Assembly: GCA_012838345.1 (NCBI GenBank)
Contig: DUPK01000005.1
Location: forward strand, 20,240 to 84,239
Direction of reading: 5' to 3'
Source of the DNA: Clostridiales bacterium
Lineage (GTDB): Bacteria; Bacillota; Clostridia; Oscillospirales; Oscillospiraceae
DNA: 64,000 bases
Shown here: positions 33,950-42,524 of the stretch, one piece after another
How the letters are laid out: every line of letters begins with the position of its first letter
Position numbering within the stretch: position 1 is the first letter of the stretch
The notes under the pieces: generated by a model
What the model saw: only the letters and a program-made list of their open reading frames with translations
The model's database searches: none
What the model was told of the DNA's origin: nothing
Program-made: the position numbers and the translations under genes

Positions 33950-35038
33950 TTATTTGGAGTTGAAAATCTTGAATATATCTCCGAAGGGGTCGTCGTCCTG
34001 CTTCGAGGAATCCTCCTCGGTGCTGGGAGTGATTACTCCGCCCGTGAAAATGCCGGGCTTCTTGACTTCCTTCTGAGCCTTCTTGTCTTCAAAGCCGGTG
34101 GCGATAACCGTTACGCGGATTTCATCGTCCATTGTGTCGTCAAAGGCCGCGCCGAAGATGATGTTCGCCTCGGGGTGAGCCGCCTGCTGCACAAGGCTTG
34201 CGGCAGTCTCGACTTCCTCAAGACCGATGTCCATGGAGCCGGTGATGTTGACAAGTACGCCTCTCGCGCCGTCAATCGAGGTCTCCATAAGCGGACTTGA
34301 TACAGCTGCTCTTGCGGCTTCCTCCGCCTTACCCTTTCCCGAGGCATGTCCCACACCCATATGGGCAAGGCCCGCGTTCTTCATTATCGTCGTTACGTCG
34401 GCAAAGTCAAGGTTAATAAAGCCTGCGTTCTTAATCAAATCGGAAATGCTGGTGACAGCCTGCTTAAGAACGTCGTCGGCTATCTCGAAGGCGTTGGCAA
34501 ATGTAACCTTCTGGTCGGTGGCATGCTTCAGACGGTCGTTCGGGATAATCAGGAGGGAATCAACACGCGAAATAAGCTCCTTTATGCCGGCCTCAGCCTG
34601 TATCATCCTGCGGCGGCCTTCAAAGCTGAAAGGCTTCGTTACCACTGCGACGGTAAGTATCCCGGCTTCCTTGGCTATTTCAGCGACTACGGGAGCGGCG
34701 CCCGTACCGGTTCCGCCGCCCATACCCGCGGTTATAAATATCATATCCGCGTCCTCGAAAGCCTTCGCCAGGTTGTTCCTGTTCTCCTCAGCGGACTTGC
34801 GCCCTATTTCGGGGTCTGAACCCGCACCCTGACCGTGGGTGAGCTTCTCCCCTATTTGAATTTTCTGAGTCGCGCAGGACAGAGCGAGTGCCTGCTTGTC
34901 CGTATTGACAGCGATATATTCAACACCTTTTGTTCCGGATAGGACCATCCTGTTAACAACGTTATTTCCGGCTCCTCCCACACCCACAACTTTAATAGTT
35001 ACTACATTATCCGGGCCGGTCTCGAGTGCAAAGGACAT
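33950..35038 (-). CDS. ftsZ: cell division protein FtsZ
   Basis: 362-residue tubulin homologue that forms the cytokinetic Z ring. The GTP-binding motif [10 protein letters not shown] is present, with [14 protein letters not shown] at the N-terminus and the synergy-loop region [15 protein letters not shown]. The C-terminal tail is short and ends [14 protein letters not shown], unlike the usual D-I-P-x-F-L-R peptide that binds FtsA, SepF and ZapD. The start is ATG 35038 with AGGAGGG 7 nt upstream; an upstream in-frame TTG abuts the RBS and is rejected. It has its own promoter at 35125-35153. FtsA is not encoded in the cluster. Confidence 0.97.
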   Translation of the reverse strand: MSFALETGPDNVVTIKVVGVGGAGNNVVNRMVLSGTKGVEYIAVNTDKQALALSCATQKIQIGEKLTHGQGAGSDPEIGRKSAEENRNNLAKAFEDADMIFITAGMGGGTGTGAAPVVAEIAKEAGILTVAVVTKPFSFEGRRRMIQAEAGIKELISRVDSLLIIPNDRLKHATDQKVTFANAFEIADDVLKQAVTSISDLIKNAGFINLDFADVTTIMKNAGLAHMGVGHASGKGKAEEAARAAVSSPLMETSIDGARGVLVNITGSMDIGLEEVETAASLVQQAAHPEANIIFGAAFDDTMDDEIRVTVIATGFEDKKAQKEVKKPGIFTGGVITPSTEEDSSKQDDDPFGDIFKIFNSK

Positions 35039-35124
35039 GTTCAACCCTCCTGTATATATTTACAATGTATAGAAAATGCGGCAAGCATTAATAATATCGA
35101 GAATAATTGCGTATATCTTCACAT

Positions 35125-35153
35125 ATTTTATATCTATTTAAACCGTAGGTCAA
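35125..35153 (-). promoter_or_regulatory. internal promoter for ftsZ
   Basis: Minus strand: TTGACC (35153-35148), 17-nt spacer, TAAAAT (35130-35125). It lies in the 156-nt AT-rich gap between ftsQ and ftsZ and would let ftsZ be expressed apart from the wall genes. Confidence 0.65.
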
Positions 35154-35194
35154 TAGTATATTTGGTATTAATTCAACTTTTATAAAAAGTTCAT

Positions 35195-35950
35195 TTAATC
35201 TGAAATAAAGCGCGCTTCCTTGCTTCCCGGAAAGTCTATGGTTCCGGTCGCGACAGGACTTAACAACTGGATATATTCGTCCAGCTGGCTTAATTTCTTG
35301 GGTATGTTTTCGTTTTTGCCCATTTTCACCTTAAACCGGCCCCTGTAGTCAAACGTAAGTTCACCTGCGTTGCTCACGTCCATATAAGTGACCTTGGAGA
35401 GCATGTCCTGTTTAACAAGCTCTTTCAGCATGGCTTCAACATATTCCACCTTTGGTTTTTGCGCCTCTCCAGGTTCTATTTTCTGTCCTGCAACCGGCTG
35501 TATCGGAGTTAGCCCGATTATATTGACCCCTGTTATTCCGTCGTGGGATACTTTTTCAAGCAGCTTGCAGGACTTGTCAATCAGCCAATAGTTCTCCCCG
35601 TTCTGCACATACGCGACCGGGATGGCTTCCGTAACCTCGATGACGAGTATGTTCGGGAGCTCCTTGCTGATTTTAACCTCGTCAATATATGGTAATGATT
35701 TAAATATTTTGCTAATTGCGTCAAATTTATTCACAAAGAACAGATTATCTCCTATCTTTATTTCCGATGCGGAGATTATCTGCTCCTGTGAATACCTTTC
35801 GCTTCCTTCTGCCCTTATAACCGATATTTTAAAAAAGACTGAGATTCCCAGCAGCAGAGCGCCGCAGATAAGAAACACCGACAATATGCTTATTATCGGG
35901 TTACGTCTTTTCTTCCTGCGGCGTTGCGTTTGTCTGCCCTCCCGCGGCAT
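35195..35950 (-). CDS. cell division protein FtsQ/DivIB
   Basis: 251 residues: a very basic cytoplasmic N-terminus (RQTQRRRKKRRN), one membrane segment (about 17-42), a POTRA domain (FKISVIRAEGSERYSQEQII) and the FtsQ-type beta domain to the end. It bridges cytoplasmic and periplasm-side divisome proteins, with FtsL/DivIC as partners. AGGAG lies upstream of the ATG. It follows murA by 23 nt and precedes ftsZ, the usual dcw position. Confidence 0.88.
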   Translation of the reverse strand: MPREGRQTQRRRKKRRNPIISILSVFLICGALLLGISVFFKISVIRAEGSERYSQEQIISASEIKIGDNLFFVNKFDAISKIFKSLPYIDEVKISKELPNILVIEVTEAIPVAYVQNGENYWLIDKSCKLLEKVSHDGITGVNIIGLTPIQPVAGQKIEPGEAQKPKVEYVEAMLKELVKQDMLSKVTYMDVSNAGELTFDYRGRFKVKMGKNENIPKKLSQLDEYIQLLSPVATGTIDFPGSKEARFISD

Positions 35951-35973
35951 GGTATCTCCTCCTTAGTAATGCC

Positions 35974-37230
35974 TTATTCCATCCTCACTACGTCCGCACC
36001 CAGATTTGACAGGGCCGCCTCAAGGCGCTCATAGCCTCTGTCTATGTGCTTGAGGCCCGAGATGCGGCTTTGACCGATTGCGCCGAGCGCCGCGACAGCA
36101 AGTGCGGCTCCGCCCCGCAAATCGGTGGCCTCGACAGAAGCCCCGTGCAGCTCCTTCCTGCCGCATATCAGGGCCACCCTGCCCTCGGTCCTTATGTCGG
36201 CACCCATGCGGCGCAGTTCGCTGATATGGCGGTAGCGGTTCTCGAATATGTTTTCGACAAACACGGTCGTCCCCTCAAATTTAAGGCTCGCCGCCATAAG
36301 CGGCGGTTGCGCATCCGTCGGAAAACCGGGATATGGGGCTGTCACAATCGGCCGCACCGCCTTGAGCGGTCGCTCGCATACTATTTTCAGTGAGTCCGGC
36401 CTGATTTCCAAATCACAGCCGGCCTCGCTAAGCACATCGGTGACCGTGGAAAAATGCTTAGGCTCGATTTTCAATATCTCCGCCTTGCCGCCAGCCGAAG
36501 CCACGGCAAGGGCATAGGTGGCAGCCACAATCCTGTCGGGTATTATCTTGTGCTCGACGCTTTTTTTGCAGGGCTGCCCTTCAATCGTGATTATCGACGT
36601 GCCCGCCCCGTGAATATTCAAGCCAAGGCGCCTTAGATAAGCCTGCAAATCCTCTATCTCGGGCTCGCGCGCGGCGTTTGTGATTACCGTCTGCCCCCTG
36701 CAGCGGCTTGCCATGAGCATTGCGTTCTCGGTGGCGCCTACGCTCGGAATGGGCAGGTCAATCCTTCCCGAGCGAAACTCCCTTACCTTGCATATGATAT
36801 TGCCGCCCTTTTCCTCAATATCGGCCCCGAGCGTTCTAAGCGCCTTCAAATGTAAATCTATCGGTCTCGGCCCGAGCTCGCACCCCCCGGGGTAGCTGAG
36901 CACGGCCTCGCCGGTCCTTGCCAGAATCGCTCCGAGGAAAACCACCGACGATCTCATTTCACGCATGAGGGCGTCAGGAATATCCGAGTGGTTCATGGTT
37001 GAGGAATCTATTGTAACCGTACTGCCGCTGCGGCTGACGCAGCAGCCGAGATAATTCAAAATCTTAATCGATACATCCACATCCCGAAGGTCCGGACAAT
37101 TATGTATAACACTCTCGCCCTCGGCAAGAATTGAAGCGGCCATGATAGGCAATACGCTGTTTTTAGCACCGTGTACCGTCACGCTTCCGCAGAGCTTAAT
37201 GCCCCCGTTTATCCGCAGTATCATCTCCAC
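35974..37230 (-). CDS. murA: UDP-N-acetylglucosamine 1-carboxyvinyltransferase
   Basis: Transfers enolpyruvate from PEP to UDP-GlcNAc, the first committed peptidoglycan step and the fosfomycin target. The catalytic cysteine that fosfomycin alkylates is present in SYPGGCELGPRP. HGAKNSVLPIMAASIL (with the catalytic Lys-Asn) and YPGFPTDAQPPLMA (catalytic Asp) are intact. 418 aa is normal. Start: GTG 37230 or ATG 37224; GGGGGTG fits the ATG. It is separated from murG by 206 nt with a hairpin. Confidence 0.95.
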   Translation of the reverse strand: MEMILRINGGIKLCGSVTVHGAKNSVLPIMAASILAEGESVIHNCPDLRDVDVSIKILNYLGCCVSRSGSTVTIDSSTMNHSDIPDALMREMRSSVVFLGAILARTGEAVLSYPGGCELGPRPIDLHLKALRTLGADIEEKGGNIICKVREFRSGRIDLPIPSVGATENAMLMASRCRGQTVITNAAREPEIEDLQAYLRRLGLNIHGAGTSIITIEGQPCKKSVEHKIIPDRIVAATYALAVASAGGKAEILKIEPKHFSTVTDVLSEAGCDLEIRPDSLKIVCERPLKAVRPIVTAPYPGFPTDAQPPLMAASLKFEGTTVFVENIFENRYRHISELRRMGADIRTEGRVALICGRKELHGASVEATDLRGGAALAVAALGAIGQSRISGLKHIDRGYERLEAALSNLGADVVRME

Positions 37231-37240
37231 ACCCCCACAC

Positions 37241-37264
37241 TAAAAGCCGGCAGAACTCTGCCGG
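37241..37264 (-). terminator. weak hairpin terminator between murG and murA
   Basis: 7-bp stem CCGGCAG/CTGCCGG, 4-nt loop; on the minus strand it is followed by CTTTTAG. The T-run is short, so read-through into murA is likely. Confidence 0.45.
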
Positions 37265-37436
37265 GCATATGGTTCTTTACAAAACTATACTATGCAGTAT
37301 GTGGTCGGTGCGTTAATTTCAATAAAAACAGATTAAACGGCGGCAATTTGACGGGCATGCTGTTTTTTCTCGTACTTGTTACTTTTTTCCGTGGCAAAGA
37401 GGCTAAGCTCCTTTTAATGCTGCGGGGCGTTTCCAA

Positions 37437-38573
37437 TCAGCGTTTTCCATATTTTTCTGCAAGCTCGAGTATGGTTTCCGTAATTTTGTCGGTCGCGTCG
37501 GGCTTTGAGAGCTCTTTCATCCTTGCAGACATGCTCTCAAGCCGCCCGGGTGTGCTAAGAATACCGCTGACGGTCCTGAAAAGGATCTCGCCCGAGCATT
37601 CGGACTCCCTTATCACCACGGCCCCGCCCCTTTCGCCGAGCACCATCGCATTTTTCTCCTGGTGGTTGTTCGTAACATAAGGCGAGGGGACGAGTATTGC
37701 GGGCTTGCCCATAAGCGTCAGCTCTCCCAGAGTCGAGGCTCCAGAACGGCAGATAATGAGGTCCGCCGCCGCCATAACCTTCGGCATGTCGAAAATATAG
37801 GGCCGTATGTCTATCCCGCTTTCCTTTTCGTTAACGACGCCCCGCTCGGCGAGCATGGCGTACATTTTATTTAGCCCTTCCTCACCGTTTCCGGTGGCGT
37901 GGATGTGCGTAAAAAAGCCCTTTTCCCAGTTTAGCTTTATGAAATCCGCGGTTATCTCGTTCATGTACTTGGCTCCGAGCGAGCCCCAGAAGGAGACTAC
38001 CAGCGGCCTTACAATCCCCAGAGACTTTTTGGCCGATTCCTTGTCCCAGCGCAGGAAGTCGCCCCTGACGGGCGTGCCGGTCACGGCGACTTTGCCGGGG
38101 TTTTTATAATGCCTTCGGCTCTCCTCGAAACCGACCATTATAACGTCCGCTATTCCCTCAAGCCTCTTTGTAGTGAGCCCCGGGACGGCGTTTGACTCAT
38201 GTATCAGGGTCGGAACTCCCATCTTATGCGCCATGCGTATGACGGGATAACATACATAGCCGCCCGTACCGATAACAACGTCCGGCTTAAAGTTCTTTAT
38301 GATTTCCCTTGATTGTCTCGCTGAAACCTTCAGCATGTACGCTGCTTTGATGTTATGTACTATATCCTTTGGCGCAAGGCTCCTGTGGAGGCTGTAAATA
38401 GAAACGAGCTTAATCTCATAGCCCTCTCTGGGCACCAGCTCCTCCTCCATGTTGCCCTCGGCACCCACAAAGAGGAAACCTGAGTCCGGGAGCAGCTCCC
38501 TGAGCCTTCCCGCCACGGCAATCGCGGGATTTATATGTCCCGCAGTTCCCCCGCAGGTGAAAAGAAACCTCAT
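37437..38573 (-). CDS. murG: undecaprenyldiphospho-muramoylpentapeptide N-acetylglucosaminyltransferase
   Basis: GT28 glycosyltransferase that converts lipid I to lipid II on the inner membrane face. The donor loop GGTAGHINPAIAVA, the GTGGYV motif and the C-terminal CRSGASTLGELTLMGKP nucleotide-binding block are complete. 378 aa. The stop is 3 nt... upstream ftsW ends 3 nt before its start region, so the two are tightly coupled. Position between ftsW and murA is usual. Confidence 0.96.
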   Translation of the reverse strand: MRFLFTCGGTAGHINPAIAVAGRLRELLPDSGFLFVGAEGNMEEELVPREGYEIKLVSIYSLHRSLAPKDIVHNIKAAYMLKVSARQSREIIKNFKPDVVIGTGGYVCYPVIRMAHKMGVPTLIHESNAVPGLTTKRLEGIADVIMVGFEESRRHYKNPGKVAVTGTPVRGDFLRWDKESAKKSLGIVRPLVVSFWGSLGAKYMNEITADFIKLNWEKGFFTHIHATGNGEEGLNKMYAMLAERGVVNEKESGIDIRPYIFDMPKVMAAADLIICRSGASTLGELTLMGKPAILVPSPYVTNNHQEKNAMVLGERGGAVVIRESECSGEILFRTVSGILSTPGRLESMSARMKELSKPDATDKITETILELAEKYGKR

Positions 38574-38576
38574 TTT

Positions 38577-39761
38577 TCAGCCCGCCTTTTTTATTTTTAT
38601 ATCCCTTGACACGCTCAGTATTATCCCCATTTCCGCAAGCTGAATCATAAGCGCCGTACCGCCGTAGCTGAAAAAGGGCAGCGAAATTCCCGTACAGGGA
38701 ATAAGATTCGTCACGACCGCGACGTTCAGGAACACCTGCAAAAACAAAAGCGAGGTGATTCCGGCGGTAATCATGGTCGAGTAGCGGTCCCTTGCGTGCA
38801 TTGCAATCCAGTAGCCGCGGATTATGAGCAACGCAAAGAGTATGAGGATAAGGAGGGCGCCGATAAATCCGAGTTCCTCACAGACTATGGAGAATATGTA
38901 GTCGTTGTGCTCCTCGGGAAGATAGAGGTACTTCTGGCGGCTCTGCCCGAGCCCTACGCCCAAAAGCCCGCCCGAGCCGATGGCATAGAGCGACTGTATG
39001 ATTTGGAATCCGTCGCCCTGGGGGTCGGAAAACGGGTCCCGCCATATCGTTATTCGCTCCACGGCATAATCGAACTTTGTGAGCACCAAAAAGCCCGCGG
39101 CGGCGACAATAATCCCCCCAAGAATGAACCACTGCAGCTTTGTCCCTCCGATAAACATCATAACAGCACCAATCGCAATTATGATGATGGCCGCGGAAAT
39201 GTGCGGCTCCAGCATCAGAAGGGCGACTGTCACGACGAGAATGAAGGCAAAGGGCAAAACCCCGTATCTGAAGGTCTTCATTTTACCCTTATACTTGCAG
39301 GCCATTGCGGCAAAGGACAAAATTATGGTGAGCTTAACTATCTCCGAGGGCTGGAAGGTGGTAAATCCGAGGTCTATCCAGCGCCTCGCGCCGCCGCTTT
39401 CGGCGCCTATGAAGGGCACCACCGCGAGCAGCAAGAGGGAGACAGCAAGCAAAGGTATTGAAAAACGGCGTATAAGGTTAATGTTGAAGCGGGATAGCAG
39501 CAGCATGAAACAGACGCCTGCCACCGAGAAAAGGGCCTGCCTTACAAATATCCTGGTCGGGTCGCCGGTCTCAAAATAGGCCCTCGCGAAGCTCGCCGAG
39601 AGAACCATTATAAGGCCTATTCCGAGGAGCAGCAGAGTAAGAAGAAGAAACGGCATATCCATGGAGCCGCGGCCTGCAGGTCTTTCGTGCACACTACCTT
39701 CGGCTCTCTCCCTTGCTTCTTCGGCAAGTACCTTTTCGTAGAATTCCTCGTATCGTGCCAT
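38577..39761 (-). CDS. ftsW: SEDS peptidoglycan glycosyltransferase FtsW
   Basis: 394-residue polytopic SEDS protein (about ten membrane segments after an 32-residue cytoplasmic tail) that polymerises lipid II at the septum with its partner PBP (42525-44813). Family motifs: WIDLGFTTFQPSEIVKL near the middle, EHNDYIFSIVCEELGF, and the C-terminal PFFSYGGTALMIQLAEMG. The extended acidic N-terminus EEFYEKVLAEEARERAEGS is longer than usual. It sits between mraY and murG where murD is often found upstream. Confidence 0.93.
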   Translation of the reverse strand: MARYEEFYEKVLAEEARERAEGSVHERPAGRGSMDMPFLLLTLLLLGIGLIMVLSASFARAYFETGDPTRIFVRQALFSVAGVCFMLLLSRFNINLIRRFSIPLLAVSLLLLAVVPFIGAESGGARRWIDLGFTTFQPSEIVKLTIILSFAAMACKYKGKMKTFRYGVLPFAFILVVTVALLMLEPHISAAIIIIAIGAVMMFIGGTKLQWFILGGIIVAAAGFLVLTKFDYAVERITIWRDPFSDPQGDGFQIIQSLYAIGSGGLLGVGLGQSRQKYLYLPEEHNDYIFSIVCEELGFIGALLILILFALLIIRGYWIAMHARDRYSTMITAGITSLLFLQVFLNVAVVTNLIPCTGISLPFFSYGGTALMIQLAEMGIILSVSRDIKIKKAG

Positions 39762-39798
39762 GGCTCCACCACCTTTCCAGTCTTTCTGCTCTACTGTT

Positions 39799-40788
39799 TT
39801 ACATGCCGTATCTTCCGGTTACCGCAAAGAAGGAAACGGCGGAAAAAACAAGCGATACCGCGGAAAACACGAAGAAGAGTTTTGTTTCACTCCAGCCGCA
39901 CATCTCAAAGTGGTGGTGAAGCGGCGCCATTTTGAATACGCGCTTACCGCGGGTCGCTTTAAAATAGGCAACCTGTATTATATCAGAGAGCGTCTCGATT
40001 ATATAGACTATTCCGACGGGAATGAGTATCAGCGGCATATCGAGCGCAAAGGCCAGAGCGCAGACGGCCCCGCCCAAAAACAGGGAGCCGGTGTCTCCCA
40101 TGAAGACCTTCGCTGGGTGGAAATTAAAAAACAAAAATACCGCAAGTCCGGCGGCAAGCGCCGAGGCGAAGATACCCAGGGAAACGCTGCCCCATGTAAA
40201 GGCCGTGGCGGCGAAAAACAACGCAACGGGTATGGTTACTCCCGTGGCCAAACCGTCCACACCGTCCGTGATGTTCACCGCGTTGACTGTGCCCACGATT
40301 ACGAAGTCCGCAAAGGCGAGGTAGACAGGCTCAGATAAAGGTATGCTCACCCCCACAAAGGGTATGTAGAGGTTCGGGGTTAAAAAGCCGAAATAGCGCA
40401 GAAGCAGGACAAAGGCAACCGACACAGCAAGCTGGAGAAGAAACTTCTGCAGCGCAGTCAGCCCTAGGTTCTGCTTTTTCTTCAGCTTTTCGTAGTCGTC
40501 CAGAAAGCCCACCCCGGCAAAGACCAGGGAAAAGGCAAGAGCAAAGAGATGGCCGCACTCTCCCTCGAGCATTTTTGACATTCCTACTACAACCGTTGCG
40601 ACCGTGACGCCCGCTATGAACAAAAGACCGCCCATGGTGGGCGTGCCCTCCTTGGACATATGCCAAACGGGGCCGTCCCGCCTGATACTCTGACCGGCTT
40701 TTATTTTTCTGAGATAGGGCACGAGGATAAGTCCCGTTATCCCGCTGACGACGGCGGAAACGGCGAAGGACAGAAGTAAAGTTATCAT
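39799..40788 (-). CDS. mraY: phospho-N-acetylmuramoyl-pentapeptide transferase
   Basis: Membrane enzyme that moves phospho-MurNAc-pentapeptide to undecaprenyl phosphate, making lipid I. 329 residues and about ten membrane segments. Catalytic aspartates lie in FLDDYEK, NITDGVDGLATG and FMGDTGSLFLGG; the HHHFE motif near the end (LHHHFEMCG) is present. The start is ATG 40788 (MITLLLSF) with GGGAG upstream; the frame extends further upstream but without an RBS. A 243-nt non-coding gap to murE lies where murF is expected. Confidence 0.95.
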   Translation of the reverse strand: MITLLLSFAVSAVVSGITGLILVPYLRKIKAGQSIRRDGPVWHMSKEGTPTMGGLLFIAGVTVATVVVGMSKMLEGECGHLFALAFSLVFAGVGFLDDYEKLKKKQNLGLTALQKFLLQLAVSVAFVLLLRYFGFLTPNLYIPFVGVSIPLSEPVYLAFADFVIVGTVNAVNITDGVDGLATGVTIPVALFFAATAFTWGSVSLGIFASALAAGLAVFLFFNFHPAKVFMGDTGSLFLGGAVCALAFALDMPLILIPVGIVYIIETLSDIIQVAYFKATRGKRVFKMAPLHHHFEMCGWSETKLFFVFSAVSLVFSAVSFFAVTGRYGM

Positions 40789-41031
40789 TGGTTTTGCTCC
40801 CAGCTTCAAGGTCACGGGAAATAAGTCCCGCACCGTTTTTCACGGACGGATTTCACGCCCGTGGAAAAAATGTTTCACGAAAACTTATGTTTTCTTCGCG
40901 TAGTTTGCCCGCCCGGGCAAAATCTCACCGCGAAAATGCCTGCACCCGTTAAAGCTATGTTCTCAAACAGGCAAAATGCGGGCAAAGACCAGGGCGATTA
41001 AGCGAAGAGCGCCAAGTTTAGCGGCAATTAC
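40789..41031. other. non-coding gap in place of murF
   Basis: 243 nt between murE and mraY without a recognisable gene. It contains several hairpins on the minus strand, such as TTTGCCCG/CGGGCAAA and CACGG/CCGTG, and repeated GAAAA/TTTTC tracts. No reading frame with MurF motifs is visible, so it does not look like a recent remnant. Confidence 0.4.
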
Positions 41032-42483
41032 TTACTTTTTCCTGTTTGCCAGGAATTCGGCTACAATCTCCCGCTCGTCCTGATGGAGTTTCTGGTTTCC
41101 TATGATTTCGTAGTTCTCGTGGCCCTTTCCGGCCAGAACGATTATATCGTCGGGTTTGGCATGGGCGAGCGCGTAGCGGACCGCTTCTGCCCTGTTGGCT
41201 ATTTTCCTGAAAGGCGTCTTGAGGCCCTTCATGCCCTCGACGACCTCTTCAATAATCTGCTCCGGGTCCTCACTGCGCGGGTTGTCGGAGCTGACTATCA
41301 CGAAATCCGCAAGCTCGGCGGCTATGCGCCCCATCTTGGGCCGCTTGCCCTTGTCGCGCTCTCCGCCGCAGCCGAACACAACGACCACCCGTCCCTTGGC
41401 AAAGTCCCTGACGGTCCTCAGAATGTTTTCCAGCGCGTCGGGGGTATGGGCGTAGTCTATAATCACGGTGTAGTCGGTATCTGTCGGCACAACCTCCACT
41501 CTGCCCTTTACGCCGCGGCTTTCCCTGAGCGCCGCCGCTATATCCGGCAGCGTTATACCCAATGCCTCGCAGCAGGCGATTGCCGCCAGTGCATTATATA
41601 CCGAAAACATCCCCGGTATGTGCAGTTCTATGCGCTGAATTTTACCCACCTCTACGGCGCAGAAGTCCACACGGGACTGCCTGAGCCTTATATCCTTCGC
41701 GACGAGGTCGGCCTCGTCGTTTTTGGCCGAGTATGTTATAACCGGACACTTTGCATAGTCGCGCATATACGGCCCTACGGGGTCGTCAAGGTTTATAACC
41801 GCCGTATTGGAGATGTCGAAGAGCTTTGCCTTCGCGTCGCGGTATTCCTCCATTGTTTTATGGAAATCGAGGTGGTCCTGCGTGAGATTCGTAAAGACTC
41901 CCACCTCAAAGCGCACTCCCTCAACCCTTCCGGTGATGAGAGCGTGAGAGGAGACCTCCATTACCGCGTACTTGCAGCCGCTACCAACCATCTCGTTAAA
42001 CAGCTTATGCAGGTCATAGGATTCGGGAGTCGTGCGCTCGGCTTCATACGTTTTGTCGCCGACAATATTCTCGTTCGTGCCGATAAGTCCCACTTTGTCC
42101 CCGGTGGCTTTTTCTATTATATCCCTGACAAGATGCGTAATCGTCGTCTTCCCGTTTGTCCCGGTCACGCCGATTATTTTGAGCTTCCTCGCGGGGTGTC
42201 CAAAAAAGGTGGAAGAAAGCCTGGCAAGGGCCTGTCTTGAGTCTTTAACCAACACATAGGGAACGTCTTCCACGGTCTTTTTCTGGCAGATTACGACGGA
42301 AGCGCCGTTTTTGACCGCGGAGCCTATATACTTATGCCCGTCGGTCACATAGCCCTCGACGGCGACAAATGCCATCCCCGGCTTTACCGCTCTCGAGTCG
42401 TATGAAATATCGCTTATCTCCAAATCGCCGGCGGCGGTATTCTCCAAAACTTCAATATCGTTAAGAAGTTCACTGAGTTTCAT
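41032..42483 (-). CDS. murE: UDP-N-acetylmuramoyl-tripeptide synthetase
   Basis: Mur ligase that adds the third residue of the stem peptide. The ATP loop is VTGTNGKTTITHL; the carbamylated-lysine region and DYAHTPDALEN are typical. The substrate motif is DNPRSEDP: arginine there marks meso-diaminopimelate enzymes, so the wall is probably of the meso-DAP type. 483 aa is normal. RBS AGGGGGAG precedes the ATG. It follows the PBP gene by 41 nt. Confidence 0.95.
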   Translation of the reverse strand: MKLSELLNDIEVLENTAAGDLEISDISYDSRAVKPGMAFVAVEGYVTDGHKYIGSAVKNGASVVICQKKTVEDVPYVLVKDSRQALARLSSTFFGHPARKLKIIGVTGTNGKTTITHLVRDIIEKATGDKVGLIGTNENIVGDKTYEAERTTPESYDLHKLFNEMVGSGCKYAVMEVSSHALITGRVEGVRFEVGVFTNLTQDHLDFHKTMEEYRDAKAKLFDISNTAVINLDDPVGPYMRDYAKCPVITYSAKNDEADLVAKDIRLRQSRVDFCAVEVGKIQRIELHIPGMFSVYNALAAIACCEALGITLPDIAAALRESRGVKGRVEVVPTDTDYTVIIDYAHTPDALENILRTVRDFAKGRVVVVFGCGGERDKGKRPKMGRIAAELADFVIVSSDNPRSEDPEQIIEEVVEGMKGLKTPFRKIANRAEAVRYALAHAKPDDIIVLAGKGHENYEIIGNQKLHQDEREIVAEFLANRKK

Positions 42484-42524
42484 TGGTACTCCCCCTTCTT
42501 TAGTGTGGAATGGCCCTATGGTTG

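Noticed and set aside
40789..41031. decayed murF gene
   Set aside because: No MurF motif or plausible frame remnant was recognised in either strand; only hairpins are visible.
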